DNA of 64,000 bases from Corythucha ciliata (lineage: Eukaryota; Arthropoda; Insecta; Hemiptera; Tingidae): contig CM075938.1 in NCBI GenBank assembly GCA_038030265.1, forward strand, positions 2,209,009 through 2,273,008, read 5' to 3'. The notes under the pieces were generated by a model. The model did not search any database. It had not been told where the DNA came from and was given only the letters and a program-made list of their open reading frames with translations. The first letter of the stretch is position 1. Every line of letters starts with the position of its first letter. Positions 10,641 to 22,100 of the stretch are shown here, piece after piece. A program made the position numbers and the translations under genes.

Positions 10641-12166
10641 CTTTTGAAGACGAGTAAATTATTCAAGTTGAAATGTATTTGGGGGGTCTCAATTTCAGAC
10701 AGAATATGGGATATCGTGAATGGGGAGGGGGATTGACCTGATCCAAATAGGGAAGCAGCCGCTTAATTTATTTGCTTTGTAATTCATCCAAAAAAGAACG
10801 TACCGATTACAATTCAACAAATAACCCTGACTCATTTCATTTGTGTTTTTTTCCTCGATTGGTATCTCAAAAGTATAAAGTGTTAAACTCCTATAAAAAC
10901 AAGAAGAGCCCGCAGAAATAGAGTGTGCTGATAAAACCATGAAAAAATGTCACGGAAAATTAATGGTCAACGATTCACGTTACGATAAAAGAGGAACTCT
11001 ATATACGCAAGGAGAGAATTGCTTGCTATATAGGGGTGGAAGATGACCTGCTATTCTTATCCACACTGGGGTTAGTTTTCCACTGTGGTCACGGACTTCC
11101 TTACTATTTTATCAGTAACATTTTTATCGCATTCTCACACTAGTATGGAAACATAAATTCATTTTACACGAAAACTCTTCGAAAATACGAAAAATGAGAA
11201 AACGAGTTATCTGAAGATCGCTCCTCCAAGTCTCCCCTCCGTATCTTTCTTTGAAATAAGCTTCTTGTGCGGCAAGTGCTGTAGAATTAATCGGGACAAC
11301 TTGTCGGTTGAGGAGCAACATGAGGATTAGAAGGTGTTATCGAAACTCGATAATAAACCAAGTAATTAATCTGACTATACGTGACCAGAAGTCCACTACA
11401 CCACTTCCATCCAAATTCCCATAGTTTGTCTAATTAATTTTAATTAACGATAGATCTTGCCCCTACCTTTCTTCTCCATCACCCTGATTTACCACTCGAG
11501 GCAATTTTAGGATTAATCATTTGTGGTAAGGAGAAAATAACGGCGAGGGGAGGAAAAGGGCGAAGCCCGAGAAGTTCAAGAACCCAAGCAACTGTTTACC
11601 GCAATTTGAATTACGCTGTACAGATACTCGAAACTTTCCCTTTTAACCAACTCGCCTCTTCACCTTATACTAAAACCCAAACCAAAACCTCTCTCTTCGC
11701 GAAACAGCACTGCGGGGTCACCCTTCAATCCCTTTCCACTCACTTCCGCCACATCCTCATACCTTGACTCAGGAACTTTCCACTCCCCCCCCCCCCACAC
11801 ACAAACACACTCATCCTATAATAACTCCTCAAGCACGTTTTCTCTCACAAAGATGAGAAAATGAGATTCGCAGCGTGTTTTCTTCCCTTAAAACTCAAAA
11901 CTCGGCTAACGCTCGTGAAGCCCCGCCCCTTCGCCAATACAGCGTTCTCGAGTAGCGAAAGGGAACTAAACAGCCTCTTGATCTCGACAACTTTTGAAAT
12001 GTTTCACGAGACGTTAGTAGAAATTACGTGGTGTTTAAAGTGAAGCTTAGGGGATCCGTGGAAGGGAAATTTAATTAAGATAGGAACATCGTGTACAGAG
12101 TGGAATTTATATAATTAGACACTTCAAGTACTAATGCGTATGTGGGGTTTTTTGAAGTAGAATTTT
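10641..12166. other. Non-coding DNA, nothing recognised
   Basis: About 1.5 kb with no recognised gene or repeat. Contains a C12 run at 11785-11796 followed by CA-rich DNA. Confidence 0.4.
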
Positions 12167-13410
12167 ATGGAACAACTTGAGTTGTCAGTCGCAGATGCAG
12201 ACAAGCTTATTCCTACCATAAAAACGTCTAGGCTGACTCTACTCGCGCCCCAAAATGGCAAAACTCTCTATTCACGTCTTGAAAATAGCCAAACTGACTT
12301 CACGCACTCTGAAAATGGCCAAATCGACCATTCGCGTGCTAAAAATGACCAAAATGACAATTCGCATCGTGGCTTGCCCGACTATATTTGCGGAATATAT
12401 AAACGGCTAAACTGACTAATTTGCGCCCAGGAAAAGCCTAAACAGATGACTCCTGCCCTTGTGAAGTAAATTGCAAAATCGACCATTCGCGCCTTAACTT
12501 GATCATTTGCGTCCTTAAAAAAAAGGTGGGGGGGGGGGGGGCAAAACTGACGACTCACGCCTTCAAAATATCTAAACTTGGTATTTGTGCTCCAAAAATA
12601 GCCTATTTGGTGATTCCCACGTTCTAAAAATGTTCAAAGTGACTTTTAAGAGCCATACAATGACAATTCGTGCCCTGAAAATGCCTGAAAATGTGATTGC
12701 TGCTTCAAAAATTGCAAAATCAACCATGCGTGCGCCAAAAATGGCCAAAATGACTGTTCTCGACTTGGCTTGACGTACTGTTTACGCCATATAAATGACA
12801 AAATCTGACTCTTGGCTCCATAAAAATGGCCAAGCTTGGTATTCAAGCCGTGAAATACGGCAAAACTAGCTTTTCTATGAGCCCTGAAAAAAACAAAAAA
12901 AAACCAAACTGATGATTTGCGCCTTGAAAATACCCTAAACAGACGATTTCTGCTCTGAAAACGGGCAAACTGGCCATTCTTGCCTGGAGAACGGCTAAAT
13001 TTGTAATTTCCAATATAAAAACGGCTTAACTGACCGTTTGATTCTTAAAATGGCAAAAATAACGATTTGTACCCTAAAAATGTCACACTGGCTATTCACA
13101 CCTTAGAAACGGTATACTGACAGTTATATCGCCTTGAAAATTGCAAAATTTCCCTAAAACTGACAAAATTGGCCTGTAAATAGCAAAACTGTTGATTGGC
13201 CCTATGAAAATGCCTGAACAGATTATTGCTGCCCTGAAAATGGCAAAACTGACTATTTGCACATCAAAAATGGCCAAACTGAGCCTTCACGCCTTGAAAA
13301 TGTGAAAATTGACGGTTCGTGCCCTAAAAATAGCAAAACTGGCTATTCATGTCCTAAAAATGGCTATTTTACGCTTTAAAAATAGCCGAAGTGATCTTTC
13401 GCGTCATTCA
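12167..13410 (+). repeat. B-family minisatellite, 30-bp period (left part of split array)
   Basis: Degenerate units of ATTCGCGCCCTAAAAATGGC followed by CAAACTGACT. In the cleaner right part the A tracts recur at 13207, 13237, 13267, 13297, 13327 and 13357, an exact 30-bp spacing. The order of diverged units parallels arrays at 26220-26870, 51720-52450 and, inverted, 30950-31510. A G14 tract at 12528-12541 has grown inside one unit. The array is cut at 13411-13421 by the LOA-type element and resumes after 25120. Confidence 0.85.
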
Positions 13411-13421
13411 TCGCGCTATAG
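13411..13421 (+). repeat. Target-site duplication, left copy
   Basis: The 11-base TCGCGCTATAG is repeated exactly at 18985-18995, immediately after the poly(A) tail of the LINE. This pair fixes both ends of the element. Confidence 0.85.
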
Positions 13422-13849
13422 GGGGTCAAATGGGGTGGTTATGCGTTGACGTCGTGTATTTCATGGCGTCTTTTAAAAATACGGCACCATGCATTTTGGT
13501 GCAGCTAGCCACTGACCACCCAACTCCGACCTCCAGCCTTCCCGGCGTCTTTGACGCGCCGTGCTGTGGCATCCGCGGCACGGTTGGCGGCCCTGTTACG
13601 GAGAATTCTCTTAACAAATGGAGGAGGGGTATGGGCCGTGTAGTGGCGAGGGCACGGTCTTAAAAGAACTCGCTACCAACCCAAGGCGTTATGCGATCCG
13701 TGCCGAAGGGTGCGTGACACAGGGTGAGCTGTGTATTTAACGGAGCCTCAGGGATACCAGGCGACCTCCCTGAGTATTAAGCCTTCCCACGTCATGCGGG
13801 GCTCTGCCGTGGGTGACTTTTATTTCCCTAGCTGCTCGTGGGACCGTTT
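13422..13849 (+). promoter_or_regulatory. 5' UTR and presumed internal promoter of the LOA-type element
   Basis: 428 bp, GC-rich, beginning GGGGTCAAATGGGG. Full-length non-LTR elements normally carry an internal promoter here. I do not see a specific promoter motif, so the regulatory role is inferred from position only. Confidence 0.4.
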
Positions 13850-15232
13850 ATGGATCGCGATCGTTTTACTTTGACAAACCCAGGGTTCATAACTCTGGAG
13901 CAGGTTGAGGACGAGCTTCTCAGTAGCCCTCAGCCTGCTCAGCCCGGCACCGCGGAGATGACGGGGGAGACCACCTCAATGGAGGTGGTTGAGCCCGGAA
14001 CCTCCGGTGGTGTCGCTGAGGGAGTAGTCTCCCTCTCGGGTTCGCCGGTATCCGACGTACCCGAATTACAAGCGGGTCAGGGAACGGTATCCGAACCCGT
14101 CGATCCCGCAACAGCGGCGCCTGGAGACCAGGAGATCGCTGATTTTGACAAATACGTCTCTGGCCTGAACAGGGATCAGAGGCGACGCTTTTTGTGGCTG
14201 GTTCGGAAGAAGGGGGAGGAACCGGAAGCCGCCAGGGCGAGTGCTCTGCAGATGGTGGAGAAGAGGAAGAAGGGGAGAGCCTCTGCAGAGACGACTCCGG
14301 AGGGAGCCGTGAAAAAGAAGCGAAGGACGACCGCACAGGGTCCTTCGTACACCGGAGCGCTCAAGGGAAGGAAGCTTGGTGTGGTTCATAGAGACTACCC
14401 AGCAGTCCTCCTCTTGGACGACCAGCTTGAGGCCCTGGAAAGGAGCATTGAAGCTGCTATTGTTGCGCTGGAACCTAAAGCTGGAGAGGTAGTGCCCCAG
14501 TTTGATGGTCTGGTGCGAAGGAGGGGATGGCTATCCATCACCTGCGAGGACGACGGGACGGCTGTTTGGTTAAAGTCGCTCGTTGAAAGTATCGTACCCT
14601 GGGAGGGGGCAAGATTGAAGGTGGTTGAGGGGAGTGACCTGCCCAAGCCCAGGGTGGCGGTTGCATTTCTCCCGAAGTGCGCGGATCTGGGGAATGAGCA
14701 AGTCCTTCAGTTCCTCGTGCGCCAAAATCGGGGGTTAAATGTGGGACAGTGGAAGGTACTGTCCAGGAGTGTGCCTCAGGGCACGCCGGCTTTGATGATG
14801 ACCCTGCTCATCGATGAAGAGTCGGCGAAGATCCTGGAAAGGAATAATGTAGTCCACATCAGGTTCGGCAAGGGGACCATCCGGCCTAAGGCTCGGAAGG
14901 GGGAAGGATCATCCTCCGGCCCCCGGCAGCAGCCGATGGAGGTGGATCAGGTAGCCGCTGCTGTGCGGGGTCCCACCCCCGAACCGCGGCAGGAAGAGCT
15001 ATCTGTGGGAACAGCGGTTGGCGCCACGGCATCCGGGCAGTCAACGCAGGTAGCTCCCTCATATGCTAGGCCATCGACTAGCAAGGCGGGGGAGAGAGGT
15101 GATAGTGTCGGACCAGCGGGGGGTGAAAGAGTCCCGAAGGCGGCAGGTCGGGCACGGAAACCCCACCCTACTCCGAGTAAGGCGATGCTGAAGAAGCAAT
15201 CGCGGAGTGGGGTACATAAGGGGAATAAGTGA
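13850..15232 (+). CDS. LINE ORF1 protein with DUF4780-like domain
   Basis: 460 residues from the ATG at 13850 (the frame is open a little further upstream from a GTG at 13838). The first ~100 residues are acidic and Pro/Ser-rich. A basic stretch (KKKRRTTAQG, about residue 155) could act as a nuclear signal. Residues ~175-350 resemble DUF4780, a domain common in arthropod LINE ORF1s: LGVVHRDYPAVLL, RGWLSITCEDDG, SDLPKPRVAVAFLP, and VVHIRFGKG near its end. The tail is low-complexity and basic. No zinc knuckle is visible, unlike many I/R1 ORF1s. The likely role is RNA binding and particle assembly for the element, by analogy. The frame is intact and its TGA overlaps the start of ORF2. Confidence 0.8.
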   Translation: MDRDRFTLTNPGFITLEQVEDELLSSPQPAQPGTAEMTGETTSMEVVEPGTSGGVAEGVVSLSGSPVSDVPELQAGQGTVSEPVDPATAAPGDQEIADFDKYVSGLNRDQRRRFLWLVRKKGEEPEAARASALQMVEKRKKGRASAETTPEGAVKKKRRTTAQGPSYTGALKGRKLGVVHRDYPAVLLLDDQLEALERSIEAAIVALEPKAGEVVPQFDGLVRRRGWLSITCEDDGTAVWLKSLVESIVPWEGARLKVVEGSDLPKPRVAVAFLPKCADLGNEQVLQFLVRQNRGLNVGQWKVLSRSVPQGTPALMMTLLIDEESAKILERNNVVHIRFGKGTIRPKARKGEGSSSGPRQQPMEVDQVAAAVRGPTPEPRQEELSVGTAVGATASGQSTQVAPSYARPSTSKAGERGDSVGPAGGERVPKAAGRARKPHPTPSKAMLKKQSRSGVHKGNK

Positions 15233-18200
15233 CCGCTACGGGGTTGCGCTTCCTCCAGGTGAATCTGCATCGTGCGGCAGCGGCGTCGGCCGTCTTGAGC
15301 AGGGTGTTCACTGGGGGAAGCTATGACGTCGCCATGGTTCAGGAGCCATGGGCATGGGAGAGGCAGGTCAAGGGCCTCTCTGCGACAGCAGGTAAGCTGG
15401 TTTACTGTAGGGATGAGGAGCGGCCACGAACTGCGCTGCTTCTAAGTCCCGCAGTGAAATTTTTAACTATGCCAGAATTTCTGTGCAGAGATTTGACAGC
15501 AGTCATCCTGGAAGCCAAGGACGAGGACCGGACCCGGAGGTGTGTGGTAGCTTCCGCGTACTTCCCGGGGGACGCTGAGGTGACGCCGCCGGAGGAGCTT
15601 CAGCGTTTGGTCCTGTACTGCAGCGCGAGGAACCTGCAGCTGATTGTGGGTTGTGATGCGAATGCTCACCATACCATCTGGGGAAGTACAGATGTCAACG
15701 CCAGGGGTGAGTCACTCTTTCAATTTTTGATGACGCATGACCTGGTGGTGGTAAATCAGGGCTCGATCCCTACTTTCGTGACAAGTGTGAGGAGTGAGGT
15801 CCTGGATGTTACTCTGGCTAGCCAGTTTTTGGCCAATAGTGTCAGAGATTGGAAAGTCATGTCAGAAACATCAATGTCTGACCATAGGCTGATTTCGTTT
15901 GAGGTCGAGTTTCCTAGGGTTAGAAGTACAGAGTATCGGAATCCCAAGAACGCGGATTGGGAGGTCTTTAAGGGGCATCTTGAACAGGAGTTGTCTGAGA
16001 TGGACCTGGACATTCAGTGCCACGCCGATCTCGATAGGGCGGTGGAGGCGATAAATTCAGCGGTCCTCAGTGCGTATGAGGAAAGCTGTCCTGTTAAAGT
16101 GAAGAAGGGGAACAGGGAAGTCCCTTGGTGGAACAACGAGCTGGAGATGCTCAGAAGAGAAACGATGAGGCTTTACAATAGGGCCAGATCACGTGGGAAG
16201 TGGGAGGCTTATAGGCACTCCCTCACGGAGTATAACAAGGCCCTTAGGAAAGCAAAGCGGGCCACGTGGAGGACCTTCTGTGAGGGGATGGAGAATGTGT
16301 CCATTATGGGCAGACTACAGAGGGTCCTGTCCAAAGAGAGCCCGGGCCAAATTGGTCTAATAAAAAAAGGCAGATGGGGCGTATACCGAGAGCGCTAAAG
16401 AGACCCTGGAGGTCCTCCTGCGAAGTCATTTTCCTGATTCCAGGGATGCAGGGGCCTCAGATGTTCAGGGCGAAGTGGTGGCTGACTGCCAGCCAGCAAA
16501 TAATGCAATATGGAGCGCATCGGGGAAATTGTTTACGCCCGCGAAAATTAAATGGGCTATCGGCTCATTTAAGCCCTATAAATCCCCTGGGCCGGACGGG
16601 ATATTCCCGGTCATGTTACAGCGTGGCCTGGAGGTCCTGGAGCCGCGTCTCAGAAGGATATTTAGGGCAAGTTATGCATTATCGTATATACCGAAGGCAT
16701 GGAGGGAGGTCAGGGTTGTGTTCATTCCTAAGTCGGGAGCAAACTCCTCGGCCCAGGCAAAGGCGTACCGACCCATAAGCCTCATGTCCTTCCTTCTTAA
16801 AACAATGGAAAAGGTAATTGGCCTGGATATCAAGGACGGTTGCCTTAAAATTAAACCAATCCAGAGGGGGCAGCATGCCTACCAGGCGGGAAAGTCTACT
16901 GAGACCGCCCTAAACGAACTGGTGGGTAAGGTTGAGAAATCTCTGGAGGCGAAAGAAACTGCGCTGGGCTGCTTCCTGGACATAGGTGGTGCTTTTGATA
17001 ACACCACCTATGACTCTATGGAGGCTGCAGCAAGGAGCAGAGGTGTTGATCCATCTTCAGTGAAATGGATCAAGGGGATGCTGGAATGCCGCGTCGTGAC
17101 TTCGGAGCTGGGAGGGGAGACTGTTTCCGTGTTGCCCTCAAGGGGGTGTCCCCAGGGGGGTGTGCTCTCTCCTGTGCTCTGGTTGCTCTTGGTGGACGAG
17201 CTTCTCGCTATCCTAAAGGAGCAGGGTTATGAGGTAGTTGGTTACGCGGATGACCTTGCGATTCTAGTTAGGGGCAAATTTGATGATACCATATCCAGTA
17301 GGATGCAGGGTGCCCTTAACATAGTGCAGCGATGGTGCAGCAGGCATGGTCTCAGGGTTAACCCTGAGAAGACCACCCTTGTTGCGTTTACCAGGCGGAG
17401 GAAGCTGGCATTGAAGGTAGTTCGACTGAATGGAGAAGTGTTGAAAGTAGGAAAAGAAGTCAAGTACCTTGGAGTTACCCTGGATCAGGGGCTCAAATGG
17501 AACTCGCATATCAAGAGGGTGCTGAATAAGGCCACGTTCGCATTGTGGGCTGGTCGGAAAATGTTTGGCAAAACATGGGGTCTAAAGCCAAAAATGGTGT
17601 TGTGGCTGTATACAGCCGTTGTTAGGCCTATCGTCACCTATGGCTCACTCCTATGGTGGCAGAAGACGAAACAAGGGACAGTCCAGGCCTTGCTGAGTAA
17701 GTTGCAGCGCCAGGCCTGTCTTGGAGTAACGGGTGCTATGCATTCGTGCCCGACGGCAGCCATGGAGGTGTTACTGGACGTGCCTCCCCTGCACTTTCAT
17801 GTGCAGGCGACCGCATATATGGCGGCGGTGAGACTGCTGCGGGCGGAGTACGTGAAGCGGGGTGTCCAGGTTGGGCACTTGCGTGTTCTGGAGGAAGTTG
17901 CATGTAGTGAGGCGGCTGAAGTCGTTACGGATCTCATGCATGTGAGGATGGATTTTGAGAAACCCTTTAAGGTCGACATAGGCAACCGCGACCTTTGGGA
18001 TAAGGGTTTGCCGAGGTTTAAGCCTGGCACGCAAGTATGGTATACTGATGGATCTGTGAAGGATGGGGGTGCTGGCATTGGGGTCTTTGGCCCCAGGCTT
18101 CAGCATTGGGAGTCCCTTGGGACGACCGCCACCATCTTTCAGGCGGAGATCTATGCTATAGAAGTCTGTGCGCTGTGTGAGAGGGGTCTCCGGAAAGCGA

Positions 18201-18859
18201 AGATCTTTATCCTGTCTGACAGCCAGGCGGCTCTTAAAGCCCTAGGCTCAAGCGTCGTGAACTCGAAGCTAGTTTGGGGATGTCTTGAAGCCCTCAGGCC
18301 TGTGGCAACGGCAAACAGCCTTACTTTGATGTGGGTGCCGGGTCACAAGGGGTTTGAGGGGAATGAAATGGCTGATCAACTCGCGAAGAGAGGATCAGAG
18401 ATGCCTTACGTGGGCCCGGAGCCAAGTCTCGGGGTCACGAAGTCCTTCACGAAGAGGCAGGTGCAGGCGTGGTTGGACGAGAGGCATCGTGAACACTGGG
18501 TTAGACAACCAGGTCTCAGGCAGGCCAAGCTCTTTGTCACTCCAAAGGGACGATCGGAGAAGGGCCTGATCTCTCTGAGCCGAGGAGACCTTAGAATCTT
18601 GGTGGGACTGCTAACGGGACATTGTGCCCTTCGATATACACTCAGACTAATGGAGAAGTCTGACACGGACATTTGCAGATTTTGCGACCTGGCCGTGGAA
18701 ACAGCAGAGCACGTACTGTGTGAGTGCCAGGCTCTGGGGCGGTTACGCTTTCTACATCTTGGAAATGATGTGCTTCAACCGGAGGACATCTCCAGGATGG
18801 CTACGGGAAATATCCTCAACTTCGTTAAGGAGTGGTGGTGGAGGACGCTTGAAAACTAG
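15229..18859 (+). pseudogene. LINE ORF2: endonuclease, reverse transcriptase, RNase H
   Basis: The frame opens at GTG 15229, directly after TAA in the same frame and overlapping the ORF1 stop; no ATG precedes the conserved FLQVNLHR start. The endonuclease (~15240-15930) keeps VQEPW, CDANAHH, LDVTLA and SDHR. The frame breaks at an A7 run (16362-16368): it reads through to a stop at 16398, while the proper continuation resumes one base later at 16370. RT follows with SPGPDGIFP, AYRPISLMS, FLDIGGAFDN, GCPQGGVLSP and GYADDLAIL. RNase H has YTDGS, AEIYAIE, LSDSQAA and NEMADQLA, so all four acidic positions are present. A CRFCDLAVETAEHVLCEC motif closes the protein. Apart from the single-base shift it looks complete. 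Confidence 0.85.
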
Positions 18860-18951
18860 CGTCTTTCTTGGCAGGGCAACCTGAGGGGACACCACAATAG
18901 ATCTTATAGCTCGAGTTTGGTAGGAGATAGTTTCTTCTGGGCTTCCCTCCC

Positions 18952-18983
<32 letters not shown>

Positions 18984-18984
18984 A
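18860..18984 (+). other. 3' UTR and poly(A) tail of the LOA-type element
   Basis: About 100 bases of UTR end in AATAATA followed by an A22 tail (18963-18984). The tail is followed at once by the second copy of the target duplication. Confidence 0.75.
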
Positions 18985-18995
18985 TCGCGCTATAG
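18985..18995 (+). repeat. Target-site duplication, right copy
   Basis: TCGCGCTATAG, identical to 13411-13421. Confidence 0.85.
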
Positions 18996-19134
18996 ATAGT
19001 GTTAATGACGATTTCCTTCTTCAAACTGGGTATTTTTTTTTTTTTTTGGGGGGGGGGCATCAACTACTGTGGTTATTAGCCCGTTGCATCAACTTTTGTC
19101 CATTTCCAGCACCATTTGCATCACTTATTACATT

Positions 19135-22100
19135 TTACAATTTATTTAGATAATTAATTATTTTTAGAAAAGCAATGACTTTGTCCAGGTGTGCCGAGCA
19201 TGGTTTGATTACAGTTTTCCATTCTGCAGTTATCTGCAATTGTCGACGGACGTGTGTCGGGCAATGAACAATGAGGTGTTCCACAGTTAAGACCTCGGAG
19301 CATACCTCACACGTTGGTCTAAATCTTCCAACCAAATGATAGGCATGAGTGAGATAGGTGTGGCCTATTCGCAACCTCGTTATTACAACCTCCTCAGAAC
19401 GAGGGCGCTCGTTATCATAAATATCCTTAAACTCACAAAGCTCTTGTACAATAGACCGCATACTGGTATTGCTACCATCCCAAGTGTTCTGCATGAGACC
19501 CCAAGTAAACTTGTTGTTGTAAATTTTGTAGTCAGACGCAAGAACGTCATTTAAACAGGACTGTGGGTTCTGACTGCGGGAGGTAGTGGCTGCAAGTCTC
19601 GCGAGAGCCTCAGCTCGGTCATTGCCTGATATCCCGAAGTGACTAGGCACCCAAAGGAATCTAATGGTTTTACTCTGACGCAGTATATCATTCACTTTGA
19701 GGAGAATATTCCTAGTTAATTGGTTCAGCGAAAATACGTCACGCATTCCTTCAAGAGAACTAAGTGAATCTGTCACTACATAAAATTTGTGGCTATTTGA
19801 TTCCAGGCAATAATCTAAGGATAGATTTATCGCCAAGAGCTCGGCAGAATAAACGCTAGAAATAGTGGGTAGAGAAAATTGGCGTGATTCTCCAGAAGAA
19901 GTGAAATATGAACAACCAACACCACTAATTGTCTTCGCCCCATCTGTGTAGATGAAAGTAAACTCTCGATGCTCATTTAAAAAATGAAGAAATTTAGCTT
20001 GGCACTCTGGTAACATAATTTGGGTTTTATTTTGGTCGTGGAAGCTGAGATCGATTTCTACGTTTGGAAAAAGCCATGGCGAGTAACCTGATGAATTATG
20101 AATAACTGGATGGGTATCATAATCATTTCGAGCCACGAATTCACGGTAGCGTATAGGTAGGGGGCGTGTCCTTGTCGGCAAGTTTCTATACTCGGCATCC
20201 AAGTCCTCATTGCTTATGACTTCATGTAGGAAATGTTCTGGCTTGCTTTTTGTGCTCGTGACGTAATTTAACATTAGATACGTCCGGCGAAGTTCGAGTG
20301 TTTGAGTATGGGCAAGGGCGTACAGACAATCGGTTGGGCTAGTATGGAAGGCTCCAAGAGCTATCCTGAGCGCCGAATGATAAATTCGGTCCAATTGCCG
20401 GAGCCAAGTTCGTCGCGCGGACCCATAAATAACGCAGGAGAAGTCTAGTTTTGGTTGGATAAGGCTGTGGACGATTTTAAGGAGCATCTTCGTAGATGCA
20501 CCCCACTTGTAGCTCGCTAGAGTTCGGAGAAGTTTGAGATCACCAAGACAGCGTGATGCCGTGTATTGAATATGGTCCTTCCACCGAAGTTTTTCATCAA
20601 AAAATAACCCAAGAAATTTATACTTGTCAGTATATTGTACAATATCGTTTCCAAGGTAAAAATTAGGTGGGTCATGCACTCGCCTCAGCCTGCAAAAGTG
20701 CATTGCTACCGTCTTGCCGGAAGAGAAAGCCAACCCACACTTCTTTGCGTTCGAGACCAAGGTATCAATAGCTGTCTGCAAACTCAATCGAGCCGCCTCA
20801 CAATTCTCAGGATTAGACTCTTGGAAGACTGCTATGTCGTCAGCGTAGAAGGAAATTTTTACGTCGTGTTCCATGCCTTGGGTCAAATTATTTATTGCAC
20901 AAAGAAAGAGGATCACACTCAGTACCGATCCCTGGGGTACACCTGTCTCTTGATCACGTAAAGATGAAACCTCCGTTCCCACTCGCACCTGAAACGAGCG
21001 GCCAGAGAGGAAACGGGAGAGAGTATTTGGCAGATTCCCACGAAGACCCCACAATTCCAGCTGGTGGAGAGCTCCCTTCCTCCAGACACGGTCAAACGCA
21101 CTTTTAACGTCAAAAAATAAGGCAGAGACATACTGACGATTTAAGAATGAATTTTGTACAATATTTTCTAAATAAGCCAACTGGTCTAAGACTGAGTATC
21201 CGGCTCTAAAACCCGCCTGGTGAGGATTCAACAAATTGTTCTCACTTTGGTAATTAGAAAGCCGATAGGAGATCATACTTTCATACAATTTACCCATGCA
21301 TGAAGTAAGCGAGATGGGTCTATGACTAGCTGTCTCCCGGGCATCCTTCGCTGGCTTAAGAACAGGAATGATGATCGACTTTCTCCAAGAAGACGGATAA
21401 GAACCATGCTGCCAAAGAGAATTGTACAATCTCAACAACTGAAGCCTTCCGCTTCCATCGAGATTCTTGAAAAATTCATTAGGTATGCCATCAGGCCCCG
21501 GCGTTTTATGATTGTGTAAGGTGCCGATGTCTCTTTCTAGCTCTTCTCGCCGAAACGGATCATTATAGGCCCTTGACATATCGCCATCGGAAGGGGACTG
21601 CGAAAAGATTGAGGAAACATGACGACGTTCCGATTCGGCTATGACGTTTTGAAACTCTGGGGGGTAACTCGAAATTTCTGCCAAACCTCACGTGACTCGA
21701 CCTTGGTCGTAATTGTCGATATATACTTGGTCCAGGACGTGAGTTTAGCTTTTTGCTTCAATTTCCGCTCTTCGGCTCTGAGCTTTTTAAAAGCGATTAA
21801 ATTATCCGTCGTATGAGCTCGCTTCAAACGGTTCAGTGCTTTTTTCTTTTTTTTTTTTATCATTTGTATTTCTTTTGTCCACCACGGAACTTGAACTCTA
21901 CTGCACGAGGGAGAGGTCTTTGGGATGCTGTTACAAGCTGCTAAGATTAATGCTGAGGTATACATTTCAACATCTTTGTCCGCTTCACCTATTAAAACAG
22001 GAAATTTGATTTGTTGGTTAAATACTTCCCAGTTAGCTTTCGATAAATCCCACCTCGGTGCGGTTTTGATTGCAGGTCTTTGACTACAGTGTGGGTCATA

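Larger units (their letters stand above)
13422..18984 (+). mobile_element. Nearly complete LOA/R1-group non-LTR retrotransposon
   Basis: A 5.56-kb element flanked by an 11-bp duplication, with a GC-rich 5' UTR (13422-13849), ORF1 (13850-15232), ORF2 (15229-18859), a 100-base 3' UTR and a poly(A) tail at 18963-18984. It has an AP-type endonuclease, RT, RNase H and a terminal CCHC motif. The RT word GCPQGGVLSP and the presence of RNase H favour the LOA clade over R1 proper, from memory of these families. It is much more GC-rich than its surroundings. Target-primed insertion into the B array explains the duplication. Only one coding frameshift and a non-ATG ORF2 start are visible, so it is probably young. 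Confidence 0.85.

Noticed and set aside
13391..13663. 90-residue ORF at the start of the LOA-type element
   Set aside because: It starts upstream of the element's 5' end and spans the target duplication, so it cannot be a native element protein.
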